A DNA stretch of 64,000 nucleotides from Ardenticatenaceae bacterium (GCA_020634245.1 JACKCC010000012.1:124001-188000), one strand, 5' to 3'. Shown: positions 52,112 to 61,285, numbered from the stretch's first letter. Translations and numbers: made by a program. The notes: generated by a model from the letters alone, not told the origin.

Positions 52112-53152
52112 ATGGATGTTGCTACAAAATTTCATGATATTACGACAATAACCAATGACAAAAACGAGAATTCATTCGTGACAGATTGGATAATTAGCAG
52201 CTTGGTGTTCCTGAGTTTAATGACGTTGTTTGTCGTCGCCACCGACGGCCGTTACTTTGGCAAGCGGTTGATCTTCTGGATTTACGACCGGTTTGGCGCG
52301 GCGATGTACAGCGGGAGCAGCGAGGATGCCCGGTGGCAGCAGTTGGCCGGGCTGCTGGATTTGCAGGGTGATGAGCGGATTCTGGACGTGGGCACGGCCG
52401 TTGCCAACCTCCCCATCACCCTTGCCGCCCAACCAAACTTTCAGGGTCACGTCACCGGCCTGGATTGGTCGCCGAAAATGCTGGCCGCTGCCCGGCGGCG
52501 CGGCCTGAGTCGGCAGGTGACATTAGTTAGAGGGGATGCGAGACGGCCGTTGCCCTTCGCCAGCCAATCATTCAACGTCATCACCTGCCTGGAAACGCTG
52601 GAAACCCTGCCCCATCCCGACCAAATCCTGCGCGAAATCATCCGCACCCTGCGGCCCGACGGCATCCTCGTCTTCAGCCTGTACAAAGGCGTCCTGACCC
52701 TCACCGCCGCGCTCAGTTTCGATTGGTACCAAAAACAACTCCGATCATACGGCTTTAATCTACAACTGGTACAATTCAGGCAGAATTATGACATTATCAT
52801 TGGACAAAGGATTTTGAACGACAAAATGAACTTCGACTTTCTTGAACCCTGGAAGCCCATTTCCAACAGCGAAAAAGCTCGCCGATATGACGCCGAGTTA
52901 TCCAAGGAAGTTTCTTCTAGACATATCCTGTATGGGATAAATTCCCAAGCAATCGCCTATCGAGTAGACAATGATGATATTCTTTTTGCTGTTGATGTAG
53001 AATCTCATCAATACGCTGTTGTTCACCTTACATGGTCAGGTCAGGAAGAGGCAGCAGGATTCCCGCATACAACTCTCTATACAGACTTAAACGATTGGGA
53101 AGATAATTGCATGAAAAAAGACCACAAAAGTCTTATCTCGAACTACCCTTAA
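52112..53152 (+). CDS. Chimeric SAM-dependent methyltransferase
   Basis: 346 residues with three compositions. The first ~35 residues are AT-rich with no family match. Residues ~40-215 are a GC-rich class I methyltransferase: RILDVGTAVANLPITLAA (motif I region), GHVTGLDWSPKMLAAARRRG, VRGDARRPLPFASQSFNVITCLETLETLPHPDQIL and IRTLRPDGILVFS. From ~220 the sequence is AT-rich again and its last ~110 residues (FLEPWKPISNSEKARRYDAEL, KEVSSRHILYG, YAVVHLTWSGQEE, NCMKKDHK) match a stand-alone small protein type I recall from cyanobacteria and Chloroflexota. The methyltransferase probably lost its own C-terminus to a recombined gene. Confidence 0.75.
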   Translation: MDVATKFHDITTITNDKNENSFVTDWIISSLVFLSLMTLFVVATDGRYFGKRLIFWIYDRFGAAMYSGSSEDARWQQLAGLLDLQGDERILDVGTAVANLPITLAAQPNFQGHVTGLDWSPKMLAAARRRGLSRQVTLVRGDARRPLPFASQSFNVITCLETLETLPHPDQILREIIRTLRPDGILVFSLYKGVLTLTAALSFDWYQKQLRSYGFNLQLVQFRQNYDIIIGQRILNDKMNFDFLEPWKPISNSEKARRYDAELSKEVSSRHILYGINSQAIAYRVDNDDILFAVDVESHQYAVVHLTWSGQEEAAGFPHTTLYTDLNDWEDNCMKKDHKSLISNYP

Positions 53153-53175
53153 ATTCGAAGGGGTTTGTCAAAATT

Positions 53176-54108
53176 ATGACTGAAATTACTCAACCAAAAC
53201 CGCGCTTTCGCCGCTTGCGGGCGCTGCTGCAAAACCCCATCACCGTCAAAGAACTGCGCAGCCTGATGCGCGGGCGGCGCGCCTTCGTCGTCCTCTCCGT
53301 CTACCTGGCCCTGATGAGTGGTTTCATTGCCCTCATTTATTTGGCTTACGCCCAATCATCCAGCGGGCCATACGGGCCGGATCCGCGGCAGGCAGGTAAA
53401 GTCGTCTTTTCAGCCGTACTCGGTGTCCAGGTGTTTCTGGTCATCTTCATCGGCCCAGCCTTTACCGCTGGCGCCATCAGCGGCGAAAAGGAGCGGCAAA
53501 CGTACGATTTACTGCGTACCACGCTGCTGACGGCCAAAAATTTCGTCGCCGGCAAGCTGTTTTCAGCCCTCAGCTACGTCTTTTTGCTGATTTTGGCGGC
53601 CATCCCGCTGCAAAGTATCGCTTTCTTGCTGGGCGGCGTGGCCCCGATTGAACTGCTGCTTTCGCAGTTGATACTGTTGGTAGCGGCCGTTGTCTTTGCT
53701 CTGTATGGCCTTTTCGTTTCCAGTCGGATGCGCACGACGCTGTCGGCCAGTGTTGTCACCTTTGCCGGATCACTCTTTTTCACCATTGGTTTGCCAGTGC
53801 TCATCCTTATATTTGGTTCCCTGTTGGGACCGCTGATGTTTGGCTCGTCAACGCTCAGTTCGCTGGCCGAAATGATGTTGGCTTACATCGCTTTGTTCCT
53901 GGCGGCGACCAATTTGCCGGCAACGCTCATCGTTAGCGACGTGTTTCTGCTGCAAGAGGATGCGCTTTTTTTCTACAAGGAATCCTTCGGCAGCTATAAT
54001 GCTTACCTGTTTTCACCCTGGTGGCTGTTTTTAATCCTTTACACGCTGCTGGCCTTGCTTTTATACTGGTTAACGGTGCGACGGATACGGAAGATTGCCG
54101 ATAAGTGA
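53176..54108 (+). CDS. ABC transporter permease (ABC-2 type)
   Basis: 310 residues from the ATG at 53176; upstream codons overlap the methyltransferase gene. A basic N-terminus with NPITVKELRSLMRGRRAFVVLSVYLALM precedes TM1. GEKERQTYDLLRTTLLTAKNFVAGKL is the typical ABC-2 coupling motif, and four to five further TMs end at ~300. It should pair with the ATPase at 48831 and the permease at 49849, from which it has been separated by inserted genes. Confidence 0.88.
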   Translation: MTEITQPKPRFRRLRALLQNPITVKELRSLMRGRRAFVVLSVYLALMSGFIALIYLAYAQSSSGPYGPDPRQAGKVVFSAVLGVQVFLVIFIGPAFTAGAISGEKERQTYDLLRTTLLTAKNFVAGKLFSALSYVFLLILAAIPLQSIAFLLGGVAPIELLLSQLILLVAAVVFALYGLFVSSRMRTTLSASVVTFAGSLFFTIGLPVLILIFGSLLGPLMFGSSTLSSLAEMMLAYIALFLAATNLPATLIVSDVFLLQEDALFFYKESFGSYNAYLFSPWWLFLILYTLLALLLYWLTVRRIRKIADK

Positions 54109-54117
54109 TGATTAATC

Positions 54118-55743
54118 ATGGATGACTTCAATCAGCTAACCCATCAAGTCCGCCAATGGCACGGCCGTTCCCGGTTGCGGGATGCTTTGATTTGGCTGCC
54201 ACGGGGGCTGTTGGCTGGTTTGTTAGTTGGCGTGGTGGTGGCAACAGTGGCCCGGCTACGGCCGTTTCTCGACAACAACGAGGTCGGCTACGTGGCGGTG
54301 GGGTTGGGAATAGTTGGTTTGTTGGTTAGTTCGATTGTGTTTCTCATGCAGCGCAGCACGTTGGTGCAGCAGGCCCGCTTTGCCGACCGGCAGTTTGGCT
54401 TGAAAGAAAGGGTGAGTACGGCCGTAGAAATCCACGAAGGCCGGCTGACTGTTTCCGACACGTTGGCCGAGCAGCAGTTGGCCGACACGCTGGCCGCCAT
54501 CCGTCCGGTGGATGCCAAACGGGATTTGCCGCTGCGGTTGAACCGGCGCGATTGGTTGGTATTGGGTACGGCCGTAGCCCTCCTCATTGCCGCCGTCCTC
54601 CTGCCCAATCCGCAAACCGCCGAACTGCTCAAGCGCCGCGCCGTCACCCAGGCCATCGAAGACCAAATCGAAGCGCTGGAAACCTTACAAGAAGAAATCC
54701 AACAAAACCCCGATTTAACCGACGAACAGCAAGAACAACTGCTCGATCCGGTCGAAAATGCCCTCCAGCAGTTAGAAGCCGGCAATCTCAGCCAGGAAGA
54801 AGCCGTCGCCGTACTTTCCGAAGCCGAAGCCGATTTGAAAGAATTAAGCAGCAACCTCAGCACCGAAGATTTGCGCCAGCGGCTAAACGAAGCCGGCCAG
54901 CCGCTCAGTGACAACGCCGCCAGCCAAACGCTGGGCCAGTCGCTGCAAAGCGGCAATCTGGCTCAAGCGGGAGCGGCCGCCGCTCAACTGGCCGATGATT
55001 TACCCACACTTAGTCAGGAAGAGTTGTCGCAGTTGGCCCAGGATTTGGCAGAAACGGCCGCTGCCCTCGAAGGCATAGACACCGAACTATCACAGCAGTT
55101 AGCCGAAGCGGCTCAAGCCCTGCAAAACGGCGACATTGCCGCCGCCCAACAAGCCCTGCGCGAAGCATCGGGCACGTTGCAGCAGCGTGCTCAGGAAAGC
55201 GCCGCTGCCGAACAAGCCGCTGCTGCCGCCGGTCAACTGAACGAAGGCCGTCAGGAAGTGGCCCAGGCGGGCGAAGGGAATCAGTCAGGCCAGGGACAGC
55301 AAGGACAAGGTCAACAAGGACAATCCGGCCAGGAAGGCCAGGGGCAGGGGCAAGGACAAAGTCAGGGACAAGGTGAAGGCAGTGGCGAAGGGCAAGGATC
55401 AGGCTTGGGGCAAGGCTCACAAACTGAGCAAGGTCAAGGACAAGGCGGCCCTGGCCCTGGTGGCGGCCATGCTGAGAATGTCTTTGTGCCCAATTTGGTA
55501 GACCTTAGTGGCGAAGAAGGCGTAGACATCGAACTGCCTGCCGAATGCATCGCCAATCCGGCCAACTGCGGCGGCCTGCTCAGCGAAACGCCCACCGAAT
55601 TCACCAATGAAGGCAGCGTCGTCCCGTATAATCAGGTCTTCGGCGACTACCGCAACGCGGCCTACGAAGCCCTCAGCGACGACCACATCCCACTGGGTAT
55701 GAAAGGTTATGTGCGCGATTATTTTTCATCATTGGAACCATAA
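54118..55743 (+). CDS. Membrane-anchored coiled-coil protein with Gln/Gly-rich repeat
   Basis: 541 residues. Two N-terminal TMs (~28-48, ~58-80) and a third at ~140-160 precede a long Gln/Glu/Ala-rich coiled coil (~180-370; heptads such as EDQIEALETLQEEIQQNPDLTDEQQEQL). A low-complexity GQGQQGQ/GEGSGEG block (~385-440) and a C-terminal domain (~445-541) with VFVPNLVDLSGEEGVDIELPAECIANPANCGGLL follow. It precedes MoxR and DUF58 genes, a standing arrangement in which such proteins may scaffold the MoxR machinery at the membrane. Function unknown. Confidence 0.75.
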   Translation: MDDFNQLTHQVRQWHGRSRLRDALIWLPRGLLAGLLVGVVVATVARLRPFLDNNEVGYVAVGLGIVGLLVSSIVFLMQRSTLVQQARFADRQFGLKERVSTAVEIHEGRLTVSDTLAEQQLADTLAAIRPVDAKRDLPLRLNRRDWLVLGTAVALLIAAVLLPNPQTAELLKRRAVTQAIEDQIEALETLQEEIQQNPDLTDEQQEQLLDPVENALQQLEAGNLSQEEAVAVLSEAEADLKELSSNLSTEDLRQRLNEAGQPLSDNAASQTLGQSLQSGNLAQAGAAAAQLADDLPTLSQEELSQLAQDLAETAAALEGIDTELSQQLAEAAQALQNGDIAAAQQALREASGTLQQRAQESAAAEQAAAAAGQLNEGRQEVAQAGEGNQSGQGQQGQGQQGQSGQEGQGQGQGQSQGQGEGSGEGQGSGLGQGSQTEQGQGQGGPGPGGGHAENVFVPNLVDLSGEEGVDIELPAECIANPANCGGLLSETPTEFTNEGSVVPYNQVFGDYRNAAYEALSDDHIPLGMKGYVRDYFSSLEP

Positions 55744-55750
55744 AATTTTA

Positions 55751-55821
55751 GGACACGGATAAACGCGGATGAACACGGATAAGAAATTTTAATCCGTGAA
55801 AATCTGTGAAAATCCGTGTCC
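55751..55821. repeat. ACACGGATxAACGCGGAT dispersed repeat
   Basis: Three direct ACGGAT-AAACGCGGAT-GAACACGGAT units, then the inverse AATCCGTGAAAATCTGTGAAAATCCGTGTCC. It lies immediately ahead of the MoxR gene and its AAGGGGA ribosome binding site. Same family as 36908-36968 and 56841-56897. Confidence 0.85.
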
Positions 55822-55843
55822 CTTTCTAAAATGAAGGGGACAC

Positions 55844-56842
55844 ATGACAGAATCCATCATAACATCTGAACTATCGGTTGCGGAATTTCGAGAGACTGCG
55901 GCCAATATCGAAACTGAAGTCGGCAAAGTTATCGTCGGCCAGAAAGAGGTTGTGCGCCATGCGCTGATTGGTATTTTGAGCGGCGGGCATGTGCTGCTGG
56001 AAGGTGTGCCAGGGCTGGGCAAGACGATGCTCATCCGCACGCTGAGTCAGGCGCTGACCCTCGATTTTAGCCGCATCCAGTTTACGCCCGACTTGATGCC
56101 GGCCGACATCACGGGCACGGATATTATGGAGGAGGCGGGCGACGGCCGTCGCCAATTCCGCTTCCAACAAGGTCCTGTCTTCGCCAACCTGATCCTGGCC
56201 GATGAAATCAACCGGGCCACGCCCAAAACCCAGTCGGCGCTGCTGGAAGCGATGCAGGAACATACCGTCACCGTTGCCAACGAAACCTACCGGCTGCCGG
56301 AGCCGTTTTTCGTCATGGCCACGCAAAATCCCATTGAGCAGGAAGGCACCTACCCGCTGCCCGAAGCGCAGTTAGATCGATTCCTCTTCAAAATCAACGT
56401 CGGCTTCCCTACTGCTGAGGAATTGAACGAGATTCTGGCCCGCACCACCGGCAAAGAAAACCCGGAACCGGAAACGGCAGCATCCGGTCAACAAATCCTG
56501 GCTATGCAAAATTTAGCCCGGCAGGTGCCCATCGCCAGCCACATCAGCGACTACGTCAGCCGTTTGATTGTGGCCACCCATCCCGGCAGCAGCCCGTCGC
56601 CGTTGGTTAACCAGTACGTGCGCTACGGCTCCAGCCCGCGCGGCGGCCAGGCGCTGGTCTTGGGTGCCAAGATTACGGCTCTATTGGCTGGCCGCTATAA
56701 CGTGAGCTTTGACGATGTCACGGCAGTTGCTCCCGCCGCCCTGCGCCACCGCCTGCTCCTCAACTTCGAGGGACAGGCCGAAGGCATCAGCACCGATGGC
56801 GTGGTGGCCGATTTGTTAAAAACCATTTCGCAAGAAGCATGA
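55844..56842 (+). CDS. MoxR-family AAA+ ATPase
   Basis: 332 residues. Walker A GVPGLGKTML (~45-54), the sensor/insert RIQFTPDLMPADITGTDI, Walker B ANLILADEINRATPKTQSALLEAMQE, sensor 1 PFFVMATQNPIEQEGTYPLPEAQLDRF and sensor 2 near ~265 (GSSPRGGQALV). MoxR ATPases act as chaperones that activate partner complexes, usually together with DUF58 and VWA proteins encoded nearby, as here. Ribosome binding site AAGGGGA. Confidence 0.95.
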   Translation: MTESIITSELSVAEFRETAANIETEVGKVIVGQKEVVRHALIGILSGGHVLLEGVPGLGKTMLIRTLSQALTLDFSRIQFTPDLMPADITGTDIMEEAGDGRRQFRFQQGPVFANLILADEINRATPKTQSALLEAMQEHTVTVANETYRLPEPFFVMATQNPIEQEGTYPLPEAQLDRFLFKINVGFPTAEELNEILARTTGKENPEPETAASGQQILAMQNLARQVPIASHISDYVSRLIVATHPGSSPSPLVNQYVRYGSSPRGGQALVLGAKITALLAGRYNVSFDDVTAVAPAALRHRLLLNFEGQAEGISTDGVVADLLKTISQEA

Positions 56843-57000
56843 TCCGCAGATTTCGCAGATTACACAGATTGGTTTTAATCTGCGAAATCCGCGCAACTGT
56901 GGATAAAAAGGGTCTTTCAGATCTTGTGGGGTTTTGTCATTCTGAGCGGAGCGAAGAATCCCAACACCTCTGGGATGCTTCACTTCGTTCAGCATGACAA
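56841..57000. repeat. Two different dispersed hairpin repeats in tandem
   Basis: 56841-56897: GATCCGCAGATTTCGCAGATTACACAGAT with inverse AATCTGCGAAATCCGCG. 56936-57000: TCATTCTGAGCGGAGCGAAGAATCCCAACACC and inverse GGGATGCTTCACTTCGTTCAGCATGACA. Both are short mobile-like hairpins stacked between MoxR and the next gene. Confidence 0.85.
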
Positions 57001-57041
57001 ATACAAGACCCCATGAGATCCCAAAGAGCCGATAAAAACTC

Positions 57042-57632
57042 ATGAACATTCAGGAAAGTTTAACGGCCGTACTCACCCAACCCAGCACCGACACCCTCTG
57101 GCAGCTCCGCGCTGACCTGCTGCAAGCGGGACTGCCCGCTGAATCATCGGCGTGGCGGATTCTGGACAAATTCTACGCCTTCATCAACGAACTCAGCGCC
57201 AGCATGAGCGCCCACGAATTCAGCAAACTGGCGACGATGCTGGACATTGGCGCGGTGGGCGGCGTGGCCATCCAGAATCTGCTGGAAAGCGATCTGGAAC
57301 CGGCCGAACTGTGGCGGCGAATAGTGGCTGGCGGCCTCAGCGAAAGTTTGATGGTGTTGGCCTCGCGCCAGTACGTCAAAGGGGCCAGAGCGGGCATGAC
57401 TGGCGTCTGTCAGGCGACGGCCTGGGTACTCTACGGCGAATTTTGGCAGCTTTCGACCCAAATGCAGCCGGAACTAGAACCAGCGACTCGCCGCCAGCTT
57501 ATCGACAACCTGCTGGCGGTCATCCATGACGACTCTGTACCAGAAGAGGTCAAGATTGGGTTGAACGGCCGTCTCTTCCAAATTTTATTGGTGCAGCATC
57601 TTAGCCTTTCAACTGGTCAGATTATCAGTTAA
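57042..57632 (+). CDS. Hypothetical helical protein between MoxR and DUF58
   Basis: 196 residues, predominantly helical (LWQLRADLLQAGLPAESSAWRILDKFYAFINELSASM; LMVLASRQYVKGARAGMTGVCQATAWVLYGEFW). No TM or signal peptide. Its stop is one base from the start of the DUF58 gene, so translational coupling is likely. I recognise no family; conservation of this slot in MoxR/DUF58 clusters would suggest a partner of the complex. Confidence 0.7.
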   Translation: MNIQESLTAVLTQPSTDTLWQLRADLLQAGLPAESSAWRILDKFYAFINELSASMSAHEFSKLATMLDIGAVGGVAIQNLLESDLEPAELWRRIVAGGLSESLMVLASRQYVKGARAGMTGVCQATAWVLYGEFWQLSTQMQPELEPATRRQLIDNLLAVIHDDSVPEEVKIGLNGRLFQILLVQHLSLSTGQIIS

Positions 57633-57633
57633 T

Positions 57634-58539
57634 ATGCAACTCTTCAACGAATCCACTCTGCGCAAACTGGAACAACTGACCCTCGTCGCCGAGCGGGTGC
57701 GTGTGGGCGTAATGAAGGGCAACCGGCGCAGCCGCAAGCGGGGCACGTCCATTGAGTTTGCCGACTATCGCAACTACACCAAAGGTGACGATTTGCGGCG
57801 GCTGGATTGGAACGTGTATGCCCGGTTGGAACGGCCGTTCATCAAACTCCTCGAAGAAGAAGAAGACCTGGCCGTTCACCTGCTCATTGATGCCAGCGCC
57901 AGCATGAACTGGCCCGACGACCCCACCAACAAACCAACAAACCAACAAACCAACAAACTGATTTACGCCCTCCAATTGGCCGGCGCACTAGGCCACATCA
58001 GCCTGACCAGCGGTGATTTGCTGACCGTTTCGCTGCTGCACAGCGGCGGCGACCGGCATTGGGGACCGCACCGCAATCAGCAAAATTCGCTGCGGCTGCT
58101 GCAATTTTTGGAGACAGGCGCGGCCGGCGGCGTGACCGACTTGAATTTGTCACTCAGGAATTATGCACTGTACGGCCGTCGCCCTGGCCTACTTTTCCTC
58201 ATTAGCGATTTACTCTCACCCAATGGTTACCAGGACGGCCTCAACGCCCTGCAATCACGCGGCTACGAAGTTGGCCTCATTCATTTACTCAGTCCTGACG
58301 AAGTCGATCCCCCCGTCAGCGGCGATTTGAAGCTGGTGGATGTGGAAACCGGCCAGGATGCCGAAATCACCCTCGACCCAACGACGCTCAGCCATTACCG
58401 CGAACGGCTGCGCGAATGGCAAGCGCAAATCGCTAATTATTGTGCCAATCGCGGCGTCCACTACATCCCCGTTACTACCGATTTGTCCTGGGAGCAGTTG
58501 GTCATGCAGACGCTGCGGGTGAAGGGTGTTGTCAAGTAA
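57634..58539 (+). CDS. DUF58 domain protein
   Basis: 301 residues. The core signature RRSRKRGTSIEFADYRNYTKGDDLRRLDWNVYARLE (~29-64) defines DUF58. VHLLIDASASMNWP (~86-99) is the VWA-like MIDAS segment (DxSxSM). It matches the MoxR-associated DUF58/VWA-like family, thought to bind MoxR and act with it in envelope or metal-centre maturation. A repetitive NKPTNQQTNK stretch (~104-114) just after the MIDAS segment comes from a low-complexity ACCAACAA tandem. No TM. Confidence 0.92.
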   Translation: MQLFNESTLRKLEQLTLVAERVRVGVMKGNRRSRKRGTSIEFADYRNYTKGDDLRRLDWNVYARLERPFIKLLEEEEDLAVHLLIDASASMNWPDDPTNKPTNQQTNKLIYALQLAGALGHISLTSGDLLTVSLLHSGGDRHWGPHRNQQNSLRLLQFLETGAAGGVTDLNLSLRNYALYGRRPGLLFLISDLLSPNGYQDGLNALQSRGYEVGLIHLLSPDEVDPPVSGDLKLVDVETGQDAEITLDPTTLSHYRERLREWQAQIANYCANRGVHYIPVTTDLSWEQLVMQTLRVKGVVK

Positions 58540-58600
58540 CCATCTTGGAAATTGGTGAGCGTTAAGTCATGATTTAAGCGATTTCTGTCATAATAATGAC

Positions 58601-60097
58601 ATGAATCGATACTTCTCTTTTTTTGTACTGGTATTTGCATTGATTTTGGTCGCCTGTTCCCAAGCAGACAGCCTAATCAGCAAAGAATCTTCGTCTGAAA
58701 TCATTCAACCGGTGGCAACGGCCGTATCCACCACCGTGAGCACCATAACGCCAACCGATACGGCCGTGCCCACCGTCCCCCCCGAACCAACCAGCACATC
58801 AATCCCGACACCCGTAAAACCAGAAAATATATCTTCGGCCAAACAATGGGCCTACGAAGAAACCTTCGATGGTGACCCGGCTGCCCCATCACAGGATTTA
58901 CTGCCCAACGATTTAGACTTCTCCATCACCCATCGCACCCATCCAGGCGAAAATTTCCGCAATTTCGACACCTATCCGGCGGATCACGGCATCGACTGTG
59001 CCGGTCCAGACCCCAATGCATCGCCGCTGCCGCATCACATGGTCAACACCTCCCATTTCAGCAGCAGCACCCATCCAGACCCCAGTTTCTTTATCTGCAA
59101 AAACCATATGATGTCCTCTATGGGCGATGTGGAAGGGTATTCAGTTACGGCCTTTTGGCCCCGCCAGGAGTTCGACTTCAGCCAGGGTGGTACGCTGGAA
59201 TTTGACGTCAATATTAATGACGATCACCATCGCTCCTGGTTTGAGATCATGATTACGCCCCGTACCGAATTAAAAGTGGGCGCCGCCCATGAATCACTGC
59301 CGATTGATGAAACTTACCCAAAAGACCGATTCATCTTTGAGTATATGAACAATAAACGGTACATCCAGGTAGGCAGCGGTGCCATCGACCCTGAAGGCAT
59401 CATTGTTCAAGATAGTGAAGGGGATTATTGGTCAGGCTATTATCCCAATGACCCGGCCAATAGCGACCGCCGCATTCGTCGCAGCATGCGCATCACCTTT
59501 GAACAAGACCAGATTACCTGGTCAATTGAGAAGGAAGATGGCACTTATGACGATTTTTTCATTGCCGTACCCGGCGGGCTGCCTTTTACACGCGGGCTGG
59601 TGGTCTTCAAAACTCATGCCTACACTCCAACTAAAGACGACAACACAGATATGTACACGTTCCATTGGGACAATATTCGTTTTACCGGCCCGGTTATCGG
59701 ACGTTACGAAAGTTTTGAAGCCGATGATGTAGTTTATTTAGAAGCGAACGGTGACCGAGAAATCGGTGAGAATGAGACGATCACGATTGATTTACCTCAT
59801 ATAGGCGCTAATCCTGTTTTGTTTGGGCAGGTTCATAATCCCATGCAGGGGCAGGTGTTGTTGAGTGTGAACGGCCGTGCCAACATCCCCGTCAGCCCCT
59901 ACGATTACAATCCCGGCGTCTGCTCATCAACCGGCTGGAAATCATTCCAACTGTCGCTTGATCCGGCCTGGCTGCAAGAAGGCAGCAATACGTTCACCTG
60001 GACCATTGGCTCTCGCCCCGACTGCGCCGATGAATGGCAGTGGAATGGCTTTTCCATCATGGGGCTGGAAGTCCAGTTTGATTTAGTAACCGAATAA
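58601..60097 (+). CDS. Secreted lipoprotein, unknown beta-rich
   Basis: 498 residues. The signal peptide ends in lipobox LVACS (~18), followed by Ser/Thr-rich linkers (TVSTITPTDTAVPTVPPEPTSTSIPTP). The remaining ~420 residues look beta-rich, with FLDVNINDDHH-like and WFEIMITPRTELKVGA segments and a closing LQEGSNTFTWTIGSRPDCADEWQWNGFSIMGLEVQF, suggestive of a concanavalin-like or carbohydrate-binding sandwich. I cannot name a family. It is separated from the DUF58 gene by ~60 nt; cotranscription unclear. Confidence 0.7.
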   Translation: MNRYFSFFVLVFALILVACSQADSLISKESSSEIIQPVATAVSTTVSTITPTDTAVPTVPPEPTSTSIPTPVKPENISSAKQWAYEETFDGDPAAPSQDLLPNDLDFSITHRTHPGENFRNFDTYPADHGIDCAGPDPNASPLPHHMVNTSHFSSSTHPDPSFFICKNHMMSSMGDVEGYSVTAFWPRQEFDFSQGGTLEFDVNINDDHHRSWFEIMITPRTELKVGAAHESLPIDETYPKDRFIFEYMNNKRYIQVGSGAIDPEGIIVQDSEGDYWSGYYPNDPANSDRRIRRSMRITFEQDQITWSIEKEDGTYDDFFIAVPGGLPFTRGLVVFKTHAYTPTKDDNTDMYTFHWDNIRFTGPVIGRYESFEADDVVYLEANGDREIGENETITIDLPHIGANPVLFGQVHNPMQGQVLLSVNGRANIPVSPYDYNPGVCSSTGWKSFQLSLDPAWLQEGSNTFTWTIGSRPDCADEWQWNGFSIMGLEVQFDLVTE

Positions 60098-60203
60098 CGT
60101 GGTCATATTCCCAAAGATGTCGCTTGGCATTACCAGTGTGAGAACGGCCGTTGCCCCACCGCCCCACCAATTTAATGAAATATACCGGCAAATATGTTAT
60201 AGT

Positions 60204-60328
60204 GTGCCCAACAACACCTGATTCGGGGAGCCAACCCATCCGGTGTAAAAATCCAAACCTGTAGCTCCTGGTCAGGCAAACTCAGGGATTCTCACTGTCC
60301 TGAACCTGCCGACCAGTCGGAGGTGATG
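60204..60328 (+). ncRNA. Structured leader of the NarL-type regulator (candidate cis-RNA)
   Basis: A TATAGT -10-like box at 60198-60203 precedes ~125 nt of dense complementarity. CACC (60215) pairs with GGTG (60242) around CGGGGAGCCAACCC. A longer stem CTGGTC-AGGCA (60268-60278) pairs with TGCC-GACCAG (to 60316), enclosing CAGG/CCTG. The GGAGG ribosome binding site (60319-60323) directly follows the second arm, so folding could control translation. No known riboswitch class was recognised. Confidence 0.4.
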
Positions 60329-60982
60329 ATGGGCATAAAAGTGTTTGTAGCTGACGATCACGCAGTGGTACGCGATGGTTTACGCATGCTGCTGGACATC
60401 CAACCCGATTTGAAAGTTATTGGCACCGCTCCTGACGGTCGCGAAACCGTGCGCCAGGTGGCCGAACTACAGCCTGATGTAGTCGTAATGGACATCACCA
60501 TGCCGGAAATGAACGGCATCGAGGCCACCCATCACATCAGCGAACACTGGCCACAAATGAAAGTCATCATCCTTTCCATGCACAGCCATACTGAACACAT
60601 TGTGCGCGCCTTACAAGCCGGCGCTTGTGGCTACCTGCTCAAGGAAGCCTCCGGCGATGAAGTGGCCATTGCTGTCAGGAGTGTTGCCAAAGGCAATCGT
60701 TTCCTGAGTCAGAAAATCTCCGACATGGTCATTGACGATTATGTTCGCCGCTATGACAGCCAAAAAGCCATCAATGCTCTGGAATGCTTAAGCCCGCGCG
60801 AACGGGAAACACTGCAGATGGTCGTCGAAGGCAAATCCACCAACGAAATCGCCGAAATTTTATTCCTTTCCCCCAAAACAATTGAGACCTATCGCTGCCG
60901 GTTAATGCAAAAATTAGACATCCATGATCTACCGTCTTTGGTCAAATTCGCCATCCAACAAGGTTTGACCCCGGCCGCTTAA
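60329..60982 (+). CDS. NarL/FixJ-type response regulator
   Basis: 217 residues from the ATG at 60329; GGAGG at 60319-60323 gives 5-nt spacing, better than the GTG/ATG just upstream. The receiver domain has VADDHAVVRDGL and DVVVMDITMPEMNG (phosphoacceptor Asp ~52), KVIILSMHSH (switch Ser/Thr region) and LLKEAS (Lys). The LuxR-type HTH LSPRERETLQMVVEGKSTNEIAEILFLSPKTIETYRCRLMQKL is at ~148-190. It probably controls the adjacent cytochrome/Fe-S/NrfD genes. No cognate kinase next to it. Confidence 0.93.
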   Translation: MGIKVFVADDHAVVRDGLRMLLDIQPDLKVIGTAPDGRETVRQVAELQPDVVVMDITMPEMNGIEATHHISEHWPQMKVIILSMHSHTEHIVRALQAGACGYLLKEASGDEVAIAVRSVAKGNRFLSQKISDMVIDDYVRRYDSQKAINALECLSPRERETLQMVVEGKSTNEIAEILFLSPKTIETYRCRLMQKLDIHDLPSLVKFAIQQGLTPAA

Positions 60983-61285
60983 TGGGTAAATCTCCTGATT
61001 TTCCCTACAAATTTTGTCAAAAATTCCTGACATCGCTTTTGACAACATTGAGTATAGTGGTGTCGAATTTGTCATATAGAAGGGTGACACGGCCGTATCC
61101 CATCCCACTATTTTCCACTACCGCCTAACACCCTGTTTGAATCAACACAACTTCCTGGAGGGGAGCCGCCACTCCAGAAGCAACATCAAATAAGCACTGC
61201 TGTGTTCATACAAGCCAACATCACATCCTAAACGGCAGCTTGCCCTATTTATTTGCGTACCAGGCGGCCTGTTTTGGAGGAGATT
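60983..61285. other. Intergenic region ahead of the cytochrome gene
   Basis: 303 bases with no gene. It contains TTTTGACAACATTGAGTATAGTGG (~61036-61060), where a TATAGT could be a -10 box without a well-spaced -35, and one ACGGCCGT. Probably holds the promoter of the respiratory operon. Confidence 0.45.
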
